From Ichthyophthirius multifiliis (lineage: Eukaryota > Ciliophora > Oligohymenophorea > Hymenostomatida), in contig NW_004086057.1 of assembly GCF_000220395.1 (NCBI RefSeq), forward strand, positions 62,001 to 126,000: DNA of 64,000 nt, given 5' to 3'. The notes below the pieces were generated by a model. That model did no database searches. It saw only the letters and a program-made list of their open reading frames with translations, and was not told where the DNA came from. Every line of letters begins with the position of its first letter. Position 1 is the first letter of the stretch. Made by a program: the position numbers and the translations under genes. Below are positions 25,127 through 37,948 of this stretch, in pieces.

Positions 25127-25809
25127 TTAATAATAATAATTTTTTAAATAACAATATCTATAATTAAAATAGTAATATTATGTAATATTAAAGTAATTAA
25201 AATATTTTTAATTAAATTGAAAATAATTAAATTTATAATTAGAGTAATAATTTAAGTAATAATTTGAATAATATATTAATTAATGTCTAGAGTAATAAAA
25301 TTATTAAAACAACTTCTAATGCTAATTAAATAAAAAATAATTTAATTTAAACTAAAAATTAAGCTATTTTAAACGAATCCTTAAATTTAAATCCATTAGA
25401 AATGTTCCAAACAGTAACAAGTGTTAAAAATGATAAAGGCATTTAGTAAAATGAATCCAATAAATCTTCTGTATTAAGCGAAAATAGTTAATAATTTAAA
25501 TGTTTTTTTTTTAATGAGAATAATTAAAATGAAGCTGGATAAAATAGCAATGAGTTTGATATTAAACCAGAAAAAAAAAATACTAATCCTATAATGGTTT
25601 AAACAGAAAGTGATGATGAATACTAAAAAATTTAAAATTAATAATAAGATAATGATCTTTAGTAGGAATTTGATTTAAACGCATTTGAAGATTTGAATTT
25701 TTAAGAAAATAATGAAATTAGAGAAATTAGAGAAAGCTCTTAAGAAGAAGAAGAAGAATATGAGCCAACTTAAATAAAAATTAATTTAAACTAGTATAAA
25801 AAAAAATGA
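22786..25809 (+). CDS. 1007-residue low-complexity Asn/Gln/Lys-rich protein
   Basis: A single uninterrupted frame of 1007 residues from ATG 22786 to TGA 25807. Such length without TGA is far beyond chance. An N-terminal segment (about residues 125-200) looks folded: INELSQAFQFVADLKFFENL, then SECLIQSTIMSFNQQ. Long Asn/Gln/Ser-rich stretches follow, a charged coiled-coil around residues 470-540 (ENKKEQHNSELLKLQDEQ), an Asn run coded by AAT repeats at about 25075-25136, and an acidic C-terminal tail with a QEEEEEYEP patch. No domain is recognised. The protein is probably a scaffold or condensate-type protein, but this is inference. Confidence 0.8.
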
Positions 25810-26019
25810 AGCCTTACAAATAAATAATTTAAATTAAAAAAATTAATTGTTCATTTATTTTTTAATTTCTAAATATAATATTATAAATTATTTTTTAAAA
25901 AGTGATTTATTTAAATTTAAATAAATATATTTTGTTTAAATAAAAATTATTATATTTTAATATTTTAAAATAATTATTTTATTTCTATAAAATTATTTCA
26001 AAAAATTATATCAATTATT

Positions 26020-27252
26020 TCAAAATCTTTAAACATAAATTGCTTTAGAAAGTTTTTCTATACCTTTGATTGCCAATTTAATATATTAAATTTTTACTTA
26101 TAATTCAGTATTATTTTGCTTATTTTCAGGGTTTTCTAAAATGTTATGATTGAAAAATCCTAAAATTTAATTTAATTAAAAAAGAACTATTTTACTAATG
26201 AAAGCTTTATAAATATTAATTTTTAAAATATTCATATTATTATCTGTATCGTCGACTTAAAAAACATTTTTAGTAATTTTATATAGCTATTAATTTTTTT
26301 TAATAAGTATTTAATTATCTTAATTGATACTAAGAAATAAACAATTATAATGATTATGATTATAATAATATGTTTAACTAAGTGAATTCTTTCTTCCTTA
26401 TTACTTTATACGTTATTATATTTAATAAATTTAATAATTAAAAGGATCTGGTATTTTTAAGCTATCTAAATGACTAATTTATAATAGCTCCAAAATTAAA
26501 TGCATTAAATATTTTGACATATTGTAAGATTAAAATTTGTCATTATTCTCATTTGATATAAGTTCTTTTTTGAATAAATTAATTATTACCTCATCTTAAT
26601 ATAGAGATTATTTATTTGAATTTTCCAATTCGTAAAATTTAAGTAATTTATAATTTCCTGTTAAATATAAATAGAATTTTTTTATTAATTTTTATTTTAG
26701 AAATTCATTTATTTAGAAATTATTTTCATTCAACATTTATGTAAATTAATATTAATTTTATTTATTTTAATATAATTAATTTAGAAATGTTATAAAAGGA
26801 TTTTAATAATATTCTAATAACATTATTTATTGAAATGGATAATTTTGAATAAAACTAAGAACTTTTATTATATCATTTTAAAGAGTATTTATTAAAGTTA
26901 TTTGCTTTAATAAATTGTAATTACTTTATTATTTGTTATCAATAATGTGTTTGTATTTACAAATTTTTTTCTTTATTTATATTTTTGAATTACTGAAATT
27001 TAATATGTATTCCTTTTAAAAAGATTCTAAATTATTTTATTAATTATATTCCTTATAAGATATTTAGCAAGTTAAGAAAAAAGATTTACTCCTTAAATTT
27101 ATTAGTTTATTCTTTTATATTTATATTTCTTTTCTTTATTAATATTATTAATCTATTATTTTTAAAATATTGAAATTCAAATAATAGTTTATTTAATATA
27201 ATTGTAATAAAATTACTTGAAATAGTAGTTTTACCAGAAAAAATATAATCCA

Positions 27253-27253
<1 letters not shown>
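26020..27253 (-). CDS. Unidentified helical protein
   Basis: 398 residues in two exons; the intron at 26924-26960 (37 nt) brings the two frames into register exactly. The sequence is mostly predicted helix: LKQITLINTLQNDIIKVL, IMLLEYYQNPFITFLNQLY, then MSKYLMHLILELLQISHLDS and KIQYIKLAIKGIEKLSKAIY near the end. The repeated Leu/Ile pattern suggests an alpha-helical repeat protein (HEAT/ARM-like or a phosphatase-regulator type such as SAPS), but no signature is strong enough to name. Start at ATG 27253, just inside a TA tract. Coding composition is good; function unknown. Confidence 0.65.
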
Positions 27254-27296
<43 letters not shown>

Positions 27297-28332
27297 TTTA
27301 AAAAATCTTAAAATAATTGTAATATTTAATCTATTAAATTATATATTAGAACTTTTTTATAATTTTTTTTTTTAATTTTGCTATTTGTAATTTTGTATGT
27401 CAATATTTTTACTTTTATATATCTTTAATTTTTATATTTAAATTAATTTAAATAAAAATATCCTTATACTTATAAATCCTAAATTAATAAATAAAAAAAA
27501 ATCAAATAGTCAAATAAATAAACAATAAAAAAGAAAAATATATATTTTACTTTTATAATGCTTTAAAACATAATTATTTATATATTTTTTTAGTAAAAAA
27601 TGATTTTATAATTTTTAAAAGACTTTATCATAAAAAATATTCTAATATTTAAAATTATATAATTTATATTAATCATCTTAACTTAGTTAAATAAATTACA
27701 TTAGGAAAAACAAATTTAAATAAAAATACTTAATTATAAAAAATATTTTAATTTTTTTTTAATAATTTTAACTATACATAAAAAAAATTATAAAATATAA
27801 ATTTGTATTTTTTATGATAAAAAAAGATAATTAATATATTTAAATTTATAAATAAAGTAATTAATTTTTAATATATTTTTTTTGTAATTTAATCAAATCA
27901 ATAAAAAAAATACTAATTTCTTACTATTTAATTTTATTTGTTTAAAAATTCTTATTTTAAATTTTTAAATTTTGTTTTTATATTTTTTTAATATCTTTAA
28001 AATAATTTTTATTTCAATTCGTTCTTTTAATATGTTTTGTATAAATAAAATAAATTAAATAAATAAAAAAATAGATATTAATTAGAAAAATATTTATAAA
28101 AATGATTATAAATATATTTTTATTTTATGTATTTAATTTTTATATTTATTATTTAATATAATTAAATCGAATTAGTACTTTTTTATAATTCAATAATATT
28201 TAAAAATAAATAATGAATATATATAAAATTGTATATTAATAAAATAAATATATAATAAAACAAAAATACAAACAAAATATATTTATATATATTCAATCTA
28301 ATTAAAAAATAAAAATAATTGAAATAAAAATA
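27254..28332. other. Divergent AT-rich intergenic region with TA tract
   Basis: Just over 1 kb between two genes transcribed away from each other. A TA tract occupies about 27258-27286. I see no gene. Confidence 0.6.
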
Positions 28333-29157
28333 ATGTATAAAGAAAAACAAAGGCTTATTTCAAAATACGAAACTCGTGCAACTTAAATAACATTAAGTTT
28401 GCAAAAAATGTAATATTTATTAATAAATGATTTCGAAACATAATAAAGCTAAAATTTTATATAAATCGAGCAAAGATACATAAATAAAATATTAAAAGAT
28501 ATAGATAATGATTTAAAATATTATAAATAGAATTTTAGAAACTAAGAAAATTCAGAAATTAGAAATAATAATAATAATAATAATAGTATAAGTTAAATGA
28601 CCATTAGAAACAATTCAGAATTAGAGGCAAAAAATAATTCGGAATTAGAAGCAAAGGGCCATTCAAATAAAAAAAACTATACTATTGATAGTGAATATTC
28701 TAATAACAATAGCTCTTTTAGCTAAAACGAAAAAAATAGTAAACATAATAATAGTTCAATAAGAAAATAATCAATAAAAATAAAAAAATAATTTAAAATT
28801 AGAAATTTCGAAGAACCGAATTAGCAGAAATATAGTGAGGAATTCAAATAAATGCTCTTTAATTAATATAAAGAAGGACTTACTTATAAAGATATTTCAG
28901 AAAATAATAAAATTTCATATGAAACTTGTTATTATTTAATTAATGCTGTTTTAAAGAGTAATAAAAAATAAAAAATTGTGAATATGCAAAATAAAAAGAC
29001 TAAAACCAATTCTGATTAATAAAAAATGGAAAATGAGGAAAAAAATTAAGAAGAATTTAATGAAAAAAATACAAGCAATAATGACCAAGATATGTATGAA
29101 GCTATATAATAAATAGATCCTAATTTCAAAGAAACAGTTTAGAAATAATTTCTATGA
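28333..29157 (+). CDS. Small protein with a helix-turn-helix segment
   Basis: 274 residues in one exon. The N-terminal 65 residues are helical. A low-complexity Asn/Ser middle holds two tandem copies of NNSELEAK (about residues 95-110). Near residues 170-215, YSEEFKQMLFNQYKEGLTYK followed by DISENNKISYETCYYLI resembles a helix-turn-helix of the homeodomain-like or Psq type: a helix, the turn EGLTYKDIS, and a recognition-like helix. Such segments bind DNA in transcription factors and in transposase-derived proteins; no catalytic domain is attached. The C-terminus is acidic. DNA-binding is inferred. Confidence 0.65.
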
Positions 29158-29293
29158 ATATATTTTATATTATAAAAAATTTATAAAATATATACATATA
29201 TTTTATTGAATTTAAAAATAAAAAAATATTTATATATTTTTTTAATATTATTTTTAAATATTAAAAAAAATTTATTTTTTTCCAATAAAAAAA

Positions 29294-32200
29294 ATGAATT
29301 TTTAAGAAATAATAAATAATCTTTATAATAAAATTAACGATTTTTCTGATTTATAATTAAAAAAGAGAATATTTAAAGAATGGATATCTTATTTTAAAAG
29401 CAGTAAAAAATAATTATTAAAAATTATAAAAGCAACAGAAAATAACGAGCATTAGTAAATTAAAAGACACTTTTTTTAATGGAAGAATTTTCTTTAAGAA
29501 AAACATTAAAGAGATATTGAAACTTTACGCATTATTTTTTTAGCAAAAAAAGTAATTCATAAATGGAAAAAGCTTCTTTTTTTAAAAAAAAAACTTACGC
29601 TTTAAAGAAATTTCGAGAAATTAAAAAAGGGTTGTTATTTGCAAAAAATTGAATAAAAAATTAGCTAAAAAAAAGGTATTTGCTTATTAAAGAAATATTT
29701 TGAAAAAATATAATAAATAAGCATTCTTAGTGAATAATAGTTTTAAAAATTAGAATAAAAATGTTATTAAATAAGACTTAAATTCATATTGAAAAAATAT
29801 TTTAGATTTTTAGCTTTCTTTACTAATGTTTCAAAATAAACTATTTATTTAAAATCGAGTGCTTTAGAATCTAGAAGATATTTTTTATAAAAAGCATTTT
29901 TCGATTTATGGAAAAGATTGAAAAACAGAAGAAAACAATGTAGGTTTGCATTTGATAAATTATATTTGTAAAAATAATTAGAAATTAAAAAAAAATACTT
30001 TTGTGTGTTTCTTTAATAAGGAATTTAACTTAGTACTGCTAGATGCTAAAATGAAAATTATATTTTGAAAAAATCTTTTAATATATATAAATTTTGGTAT
30101 TTATATACTCATTCCTATTTTTTTTATTTATATTCTTTATTTTAAAGGTTTTTAAAACATAGTAAAAATAGAATTATATTAAATTAAATAAATGAATAAA
30201 AATACAGAGATTTAAAACAAAGTGTTATTGTTGAATGGTTTTAATATACGCATAAAAAAAGAGTATATAGAAGAAAATTAGAAATTTATAAGGAAAAAAA
30301 ATTAGGCTAATTAAAAAGGAATTGTTTTTGGATTTTATAAAGAGATATTCTTAAAAAAAAGTAGAGAGAAAATAACAAATTTATTTGCTTAAAATTCTAT
30401 TTTAGAAAATTATATGATAAATATTTTTTATAATGGAATTTTTATTTGGAATTAAAACAATAAAATTTTCTTAATAAAATGCTAGCAAAATAGCATTTCT
30501 AAAAAAAAGAGGAACCTTATATTTTAAAGCTTTTAAATAATCGATATATTAAAAAAAGTAATTTCTTTTTTTTATTTTAAAAAAATAAAAATATAATTCT
30601 ATTTTTTTATAAGAAATTTAAATTTTCTTCAATATAAACTCGGAGCTATTAAATAATATAACTAAAAAAAAAATTATTGGGGATTATATATTAAATATAT
30701 ATTTAGAATAAATATAGAAATGATAAAATATTATAAATATATTAATAAAATTAATTAATGAAATTATTTGAAGGATTTAAGATAGCAATATTGAGTAAAA
30801 AATATAATTCTTAAATTATAAGGACAAAATAAAATGAGATAAAACAATATTTTTTTGATAATTGGAAAAAAATATCTTATAAAAATAGTTTGAAAAGACA
30901 TTTAAAAAAATTGGCTTAAAATTTTCATAAAATGATGAAATAAAAGAGAAGTTTTCGAATTTTAAAAAAGAAATATTTATCAAAAAAAAATTTGATATAA
31001 TAAAGGACAAAAAAAAATTAATGTTTTATAAAGTAGCTTTTTTATATGGAATTATTTAAAAAATCAAGAAGAGAAAATAAATATGAATATAATAAACATA
31101 TATATAAAAAAGCATTATCAAATGTTTTATTACTTGAAATTTTTAACTGAATAAAATCGTAAATATAAATAACTAAAGAATACTTAAAATAAAAGAAAGG
31201 AAATTTTGATATAATAAAAATATCTAAATTTATTTAAAAAATATGTTATATTATAAAGAGAAAATAAAGAAAAATCAATAGTTTAAAATAAATTAATTAA
31301 AGAATTTGTTTTATTTTAAAGATTTTAAAAATGGAAAAAATATTTATTTTTAAAAAAATCAGAAAAAATGAAAATTGAGTCAATTAAATTTTTTCATTTA
31401 CAAAATTTCTTTATAAAAATGAAGTAAAAAGCTTGGAAAAAAATTAGAAAAATTAATTTGAAAAATATGTTTTAAAATAAACTTCTTTTGAAATATTTTA
31501 AAAAAGCTTAAAAATTTTATTTTTTGAAAAAAAAAAAAACTTTATTTTATAAAAAAACAATTTTTTGAAAATCTAAAAGCATTTTATTTAGTGGAAAAGT
31601 CTTTTTTAAGAATAAAAAACTTTGACTTTTTGTGTCTTTTTTAAATACTTTATTAAATGGAAAGCCTTTATAATAAAATAAAAAACTTTAAATTTTAAAA
31701 TATATTAGGCTTTGGATAAAAGATAACTAAAAATTAAATAAAATGCACTTTTTTAATGGTTTGAGAAATATGAGGATATTTAGTTTTAGAAGAAAAACGA
31801 ATAAAAAGTTAATTATTTATATAAAAAAATTGCATTTGGGATATTTTGGAGAAAGAAAGATTAATTTTTGGAAACAGAAAGAAAAAAAGGAATTAATGAT
31901 ATGCTTTCAGTTAACTTTTTTGTAAAAAAGAAACTTGAAAAAGCTTTTAGAAAACTAAAAGAATTAAAAAACTAAAAACAAATTGAAAAAAAAGCCTTAT
32001 TAATAATTTAAGGAAAATTTTTTTTTAAAAAAATAAGAAACTTTTGTTAAAATATGAAAGAAATATCTAAAATAAATGGTTTTTTAGAAAAAAAGTTGAA
32101 AAAGAAAGTTTTTAAAAGTTTTAGTTTAATTTTAAAAAATGGTTTTTTCCAAAAATAAAAGATATTGAAATTTTAAAAAAAAAATTAAAAAATAAAAATA

Positions 32201-33764
32201 CGTTTTTATTTCATTTTTTTGAAAAATTTTTACGAAGAAAATATTGAATATTATCAAAAAAGGAAAAAGTTTTTGAAAAAAAAAGATTTTCTTTTAAAAA
32301 GAAAAATATTTTAGGCTTTTAAACTATTTTTAAAAGAAGAAAAAGCAAATAAACTTAGAAAAAATAAACTTTTTAAATATTTTTTGATGAAATATTTCCA
32401 AAAATTAAGAATTAATATACTTAATAGTGCCAAAAAAATCCTTTCATTAACTTTCAATATGAATTTATTAAAAAAAAAATATTTCTAAGGATTAAAAGAG
32501 GGTATATAAAATCTAAAAAATTTAAGTTTATTATATAAGAAGATTAAAACTAAAAATGATTTTTTAAAGAAAAGAATACATTTGTAAAATTGGTTTTTGG
32601 AATTTAAAAAAAATGAAAAGATAATTTAAAAAAGGCAAATTTGGCTTAAAAAAAGATCTTTTTAATCTTTATAAAAATATGTTTAATATTGTTTTAAAGT
32701 AAATTACGTGAAAATAAATAATTAGATTTGTCTTAAAAAAGTTTTTTTCTAAAAATGGAATAAAAAATTAAATTTTAAATAAAATAAAGAATTAGTTTTT
32801 CCCTTTTTAGATTAAATTTTGAATTCTTTTTTAAAGAGAGTTTTTTGGTTAAAATTAAAGAAATCTTATTAAATTTAAAAAAGCATTTTTTTACTTTAAA
32901 AAATAATTAAAATTAATTAATTTGAAAAGTTTATATATTTATTAAAATTAAAGTCTTATTTTTATAAAAAGTTGAATTTCTTTATAGCACGTTAATAATA
33001 TAAAAAATATAAGAAAAACTTTTTTGAATGGAAAAAAATGTTTATTTAAATAAAAAATAAAGAAAAGAAAGTTATTAGTATCCTAAATTTAATTTTTAAT
33101 GCTATTTTATTTAATATTAAGGTTAAAACGTTCTTTTCTTTAATAAAATACAAACAATTTAAAGTTTTGAAAAGAAATTCTTTCATTTAATATGCTAAAA
33201 AATTATCTCTTAAATCCCTTTTTTTATTAAAGAAATATGCAATGTAATTTTTTTTTTATTATTAATATTTTTTATATTTTTTTATTTAAAAGACGAAATA
33301 AAATAGGAAAAAATATATAATATTGTTATTAATAAAGAATTCTTAAATATTATTTGAATACTTGGGTTTCTAAATTTGTTTAAAGTGGTTCAGGAAGAAA
33401 TTATTGGAATGATAATGTACCTTTAAATAAAAAAATTTAATAAATTTAAAATAAATAATAATATTTTAATACTACTTGCAGCACATATAAAAGTATTCTT
33501 ATGCCAGAAGATAGTAATAATTAAAAGAATTAATAAGTTGATATGTAAGTAGAAAGAACAGAAAATGAAATTAATTATTATAATCATACTTTTAATGATT
33601 ATAATTATCATAATAATAATAACAATAATAATGAACTTTAAAATTAATAAATTGAAGAATTATTTAAAAACGATTAATAGCCGATATATTTACAAAATAT
33701 TGAAGAAAAAAATGAAGACAGTTCTATAAGTATTTCGAATAGAAATAAAAAATAAATTTTTTGA
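29294..33764 (+). CDS. Sfi1-like centrin-binding repeat protein
   Basis: About 1470 residues, with one intron (33244-33292). From residue 30 onward it is a long array of Sfi1-type units: short basic helices with a spaced hydrophobic-W-K/R pattern, such as IKRHFFQWKNFL, KKVIHKWKKLL, KAFFDLWKRLK, KHFIQWKSLF, YFIKWKAF and NFFEWKKMF. Sfi1 repeats form a continuous helix that binds one centrin per unit, at spindle poles and, in ciliates, in the cortical infraciliary lattice and basal bodies. The last 150 residues are Asn/Gln-rich and end at TGA 33762. Two compensating one-base frame changes lie at A/T runs (near 31008-31016 and 31561-31566), so overall register is kept; they look like homopolymer errors. 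Unit count was not determined. Confidence 0.8.
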
Positions 33765-33920
33765 AAAAAAAATATAAAAAATATATATTTTGAAAAAAAA
33801 ATAAAAAAATATAAAATTATACTTAAAATACATATATTTTTATTAAAATAAGATAAAAAATAAATGAAAAAATTAATTAAAAATATTAAATAAGTTTAAT
33901 ATTTAAGGCTTAATGTAAAA

Positions 33921-35874
33921 ATGCCTTTTAAAAATTACAAATAAATCAATGACAAAACACCAATTGAAATTTAAACTTAAGAAATCATTTAAAATTTATA
34001 AAATCAAATACTTTTAGCTAATGATTCAAATTAAAAAACCATTGATTTTTTTACAGATAACCTTTAAGAATTTAAATTAAAACTTGATTTTTAATAAAAA
34101 ATATGTGAAATTTTCAATTAATAATTTAATAAAAATAAATCATTAAATTAAACAATATAAGATATTTAGTTTATTTTACTTTTTTCTTTTGTTTAATTTC
34201 CTTTATAGTAAAAATAAAATTAATATATAAGAAAAATTCTAAATATGCTCTTAAATATAGAAGAATAATTTCAAAAAGTCATCATTTTTGCAACTTTATT
34301 AAATGAATTTATTAAGATTTCATTATGTGAATAGAAAAATTAAAAAACTTCTGAATTTTTAAAAGGAATATAAATATAATAAGCATAAAAATATCTTATT
34401 GATATTTCAATATAAAATTAATTTAATGTACATATTAATTAAATTGAAGATGAGAAAATTAAACTTAAATGTATATATACTTTATTTGATTTAGTTTATT
34501 ATGGACTATGTGAAAATTTAGCTACTTCATCTTAAGTTTCTACTTTAACTTATTTTTATACTTCTATTACTCATCTTTACTAATTGAATTAATATTAAAA
34601 AGAATCTTTTTAATTTAAGTATAAGAAATAATTCTATTACATATATATAATTTATTTATTTATTTAAAAAAAAAAAAGTTTAAATTAGTTAAAAATAATT
34701 GTATAAATAAAAAATCTAAATAAATAAATATATGGAAAATTAAGAAATTATTAAGCAGATTTTATTCGATTTTAAGTTTAAAATTTTATAAATAATGAAT
34801 CTATATTAGTAATAAAACATTTAAACTATTATCTTTTCATACTTTCAAATATAAATTTATATTCACTTTCAATAGAAAAAGATTTGGATTTTTTAATTTA
34901 AAAAGTCGAAAATTTACTTATTGATTAATTTGATTAGCTATCTATTTTTGCTAAAAAAAGCATTTTTTTTTCACTTAATAAAATGAGTACTAAAATATAC
35001 AAAAATACACGTCTTTTATATAAAAAAATGCTTTCAGAATAATATTTAGATTAGAATAAAAACGATAAATGTTTTTTATAATATTTAGCTGTAGTGTATA
35101 CTACAGGATTATATAAAATGATTTTATCAACTAAGGATATTGATATCTAACTAATCTATGCGTTATTAAAAGATTGTTAATATTTTAGTAAAGATGAAAA
35201 AATAGATTTTATTTTGAAAACTTGTAATTATTTTTTTAAAGCAAGAATTTTTGATCAAAGATTTTGGGATTTATATTTATAAATATTGGAAAATAATGAT
35301 AATATTCTCAAAAATCAAAATAATTTTTATAATGCGAATCTTATTTCTACAGCTATAACTTGCTTTAAATAGGAAGTTAATAATAATTAATTATTAGATA
35401 AAATGGAAATATTAAATAAGAAATTAGTAAACCATAAGAATTATGATATATATGTTATTTAGAATAGATTAAAAAATACTTAATCTGAATAATCTTTATT
35501 CGAAACTAGATTTAATGCAACTTTAATTAAATTTGGAAAAAAGTTTACTAAAGAATATGCAAGTAATTATTTTTTTATATTAATATAAAATATATAAACA
35601 AAAAGTTAACGATCTAATTAGTATAGATTTTTATTTAGAAAAAGAAAAAATAGCTATAGAAATTTAAGGAAATTAACATTATGTAACAGATTTATAATCA
35701 GGAGAGTTTTATTTTAACTTAAATTCCTAATTTAAATAAACATATTTACTAAAAATGGGAATTTAAACTATTTATATTGGAAGTTTATAATGTTTAGATA
35801 AAAATGGACAATATATCAATAAAGAAAGTATATTTTTGGAAGAATATAATAAAATTATAAATTAAAATAAATGA
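33921..35874 (+). CDS. RAP-domain protein, probably organellar RNA-binding
   Basis: 636 residues in two exons (intron 35563-35605 restores the frame exactly). The first 540 residues are mainly helical and poorly conserved. The C-terminal 75 residues carry the RAP domain: IDFYLEKEKIAIEIQGNQHY, with the I-E-(I/V)-x-G-x-x-H core, followed by KQTYLLKMGIQTIYIGS. RAP proteins (FASTK and octotricopeptide families) bind and process RNA in mitochondria and plastids of protists and animals. A mitochondrial site here is inferred from the family; no clear presequence is visible. An additional intron near 34635-34680 is possible, because that stretch is very low in complexity (A11). Confidence 0.8.
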
Positions 35875-35965
35875 ATATTTTTAATTTTATATTAAAATAA
35901 ATATTTATATATATATATAACTCTATTTATTTTAAATATATAATAATTCTTCTTTTGTTTTTATT

Positions 35966-36518
35966 TCATATTTTATTACTTTTTTTTAATATATATATTT
36001 CTTATTAATGCATTAATTTCATATTTTCTAATTCTCTTTTATATTTATTAATTTCCATATCTTTATCTTTGAGTTTTCCTTAATATTCATTATTAATTAT
36101 ATTACTTTTAATTAAAAAAAATATATTTATATTTTCTTTTTAATTTCAAAATAATTTTACATTTCCTCTTTTAAATTTTCGGACTAATTATTATTTAAAA
36201 ATACCTGCTTTTTAATATTTTAATTTTCTTATTTAAGCATTTCATTATAATTTTTTAATTCCTTTATAATTTATACATATTTTTGATTACTTATATCTAT
36301 TTATTCTTTTATCTATTCAATTTCTAAATTATTATCTTTAATTTCATTTTATTATTGCTTTATTTATTTATCATATTTATTTTTAATCACAAACTATATA
36401 TTTTTTGTATTTAAATTACTTTTATAAAAAAAAAAACATTTTAGTTCGAAAAATACAAATCAATTACTTCTTGTTTCAATTTAAGTAAATTGCTAAAATT
36501 ATTTTCAAATTTACTCAT
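35966..36518 (-). CDS. Short coiled-coil protein
   Basis: 150 residues in three exons, introns 36394-36437 and 36105-36160; all phases agree. Apart from the first 25 residues (MSKFENNFSNLLKLKQEVID) it is one long charged coiled coil, with segments such as DNNLEIEQIKEQIDI, VQIIKELKNYNEMLKQE and DMEINKYKRELENMKLMH. It ends KKSNKI followed by TGA at 35966. Small coiled-coil proteins like this are common in ciliate cytoskeletal structures; no specific assignment is possible. The first intron starts GTTTTT rather than GTAAAA. Confidence 0.7.
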
Positions 36519-36629
36519 AGATAATTAAACAAAAATAATATTAGTTTTTTAAAAAAAAAATTAAAAAAATAAAACAAATAATATTTTTTTTAACAAAAAA
36601 ATATAATATAAGATAAAAATTTAAATACT

Positions 36630-37718
36630 TCAGGTTTAATTATTAGAAATAAATTTGAAATATTGTTAAATAGCCTTAAAATGTCCTTCACAAATACCTT
36701 CACCTAAAAAATTAGGATAAACTCCAACCAGTGATCTAATACCAAGCTTAAATTCATTATGATTAATACTAATACCTCCCTAAAGTTCACTATCGAGAAA
36801 GCCAGAATCATAGAAATGATTATTATTGACAATTTTAAAAAGGAAATCTTAATTAATCCATGCTGAGTAATCAAGTAAATTTTTATTTTGAGATAATTCT
36901 ATATTTTTATAATTTTCTCTTACTTTTAAATAATAAAACAATTAAACAGAACTTTGCTAAGGTAAATTAATAAAAAAATCATTAGGAAAAATACTTTCGT
37001 AAGTATAAAAAAGTAAAAAATCTTAAACTGAATGAAGTACATTTTTTTAATTGATAATTAATTAATTTTAAAAAAGGAATTTTTTTTTCTTATTTAAAGT
37101 TCTTTTTGTATTATTTCTTGTTTTTCTTTATTAATCTTTATTATCTTCTATTTTTTCCTCTTCTTCTTCGAAAACATTTTTATCTTCGTTTTCTAACAAA
37201 ATTATCTATAGTCCTATTGTTTCATGTATAAGCCTTAATAAACCTTAATTTATACTTTCTCCTTTTTAAAAAGTTCCTCCTACAAAAAGCCATGCACAAG
37301 GAAAATTAAACTAATTATGGGCTTTTTTTGTTATAAGGAGATTGTTCTCATTATCAAAAATCAAAGCAAATATTTCAACTTAAGCACTAGGAGGCTTTTA
37401 ACATTATGAAAAATCGAAAAAATGGGCATATTAAATGAATTTTTTACCAGAACAATTATCAGAATGTTAAAAAATTACTCTTTTTTTTACTTTTTGTTCC
37501 TTAGCTTGTTACTTTTGTTATTCTTTTTAGTCTTTTTGTATCTCTTTTATTCGAAGGTAGCCTTCTTCAGTATTTAAATAAATATTTATTAATTAGTCTT
37601 ATTGATTTAGATTTAGACTTTGAAAAATACAAGGGCCAACTTATATATTTTAAAAACTTGTGTTTAATTGTATTTTTGTATATTAAGGTTGTTTTAAAAT
37701 TATTTTTTTTTATTCCAT
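36630..37718 (-). CDS. Nudix-like protein with degenerate Nudix box
   Basis: 362 residues in one exon. The central part shows the Nudix fold: VEIFALIFDNENNLLITKKA and FNFPCAWLFVGGTFQKGES, then GLLRLIHETIGLQIILLE. In the Nudix box G-x5-E-x7-R-E-U-x-E-E-x-G-U, the first Gly, Glu and the Arg are kept, but the segment reads RLIHETIG, so two of the catalytic, metal-binding glutamates are absent. Nudix enzymes hydrolyse nucleoside diphosphate-linked compounds; this copy may be inactive or use another mechanism. An acidic insert (FEEEEEKIEDNKD) sits in the middle. The C-terminal domain (LLDYSAWINQDFLF onward) is unlike the classic fold. Fold call moderate. Confidence 0.7.
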
Positions 37719-37875
37719 TTTTTTTTCTTTTTAATTGGAGATATAATATTTTTTTAGTAAAATATATGATTTTTTTAGTGAAATATATAGATATAATTAT
37801 TTTCTTTTAAATTTAAAAATACTAAAAGATTAAAATCTTTTAAAAAAAAAGAAATAATTTAAATAAAAATTGTAT

Positions 37876-37878
<3 letters not shown>

Positions 37879-37935
<57 letters not shown>
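37879..37935. repeat. TA dinucleotide tract
   Basis: A nearly pure TA tract of about 57 bases lies directly past the 3' end of the dephospho-CoA kinase gene. Similar tracts occur at 14228-14286, 15817-15846, 27258-27286, 45204-45232 and 45399-45448. They are simple repeats, not genes. Confidence 0.9.
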
Positions 37936-37939
<4 letters not shown>

Positions 37940-37948
37940 TTATTTTTT

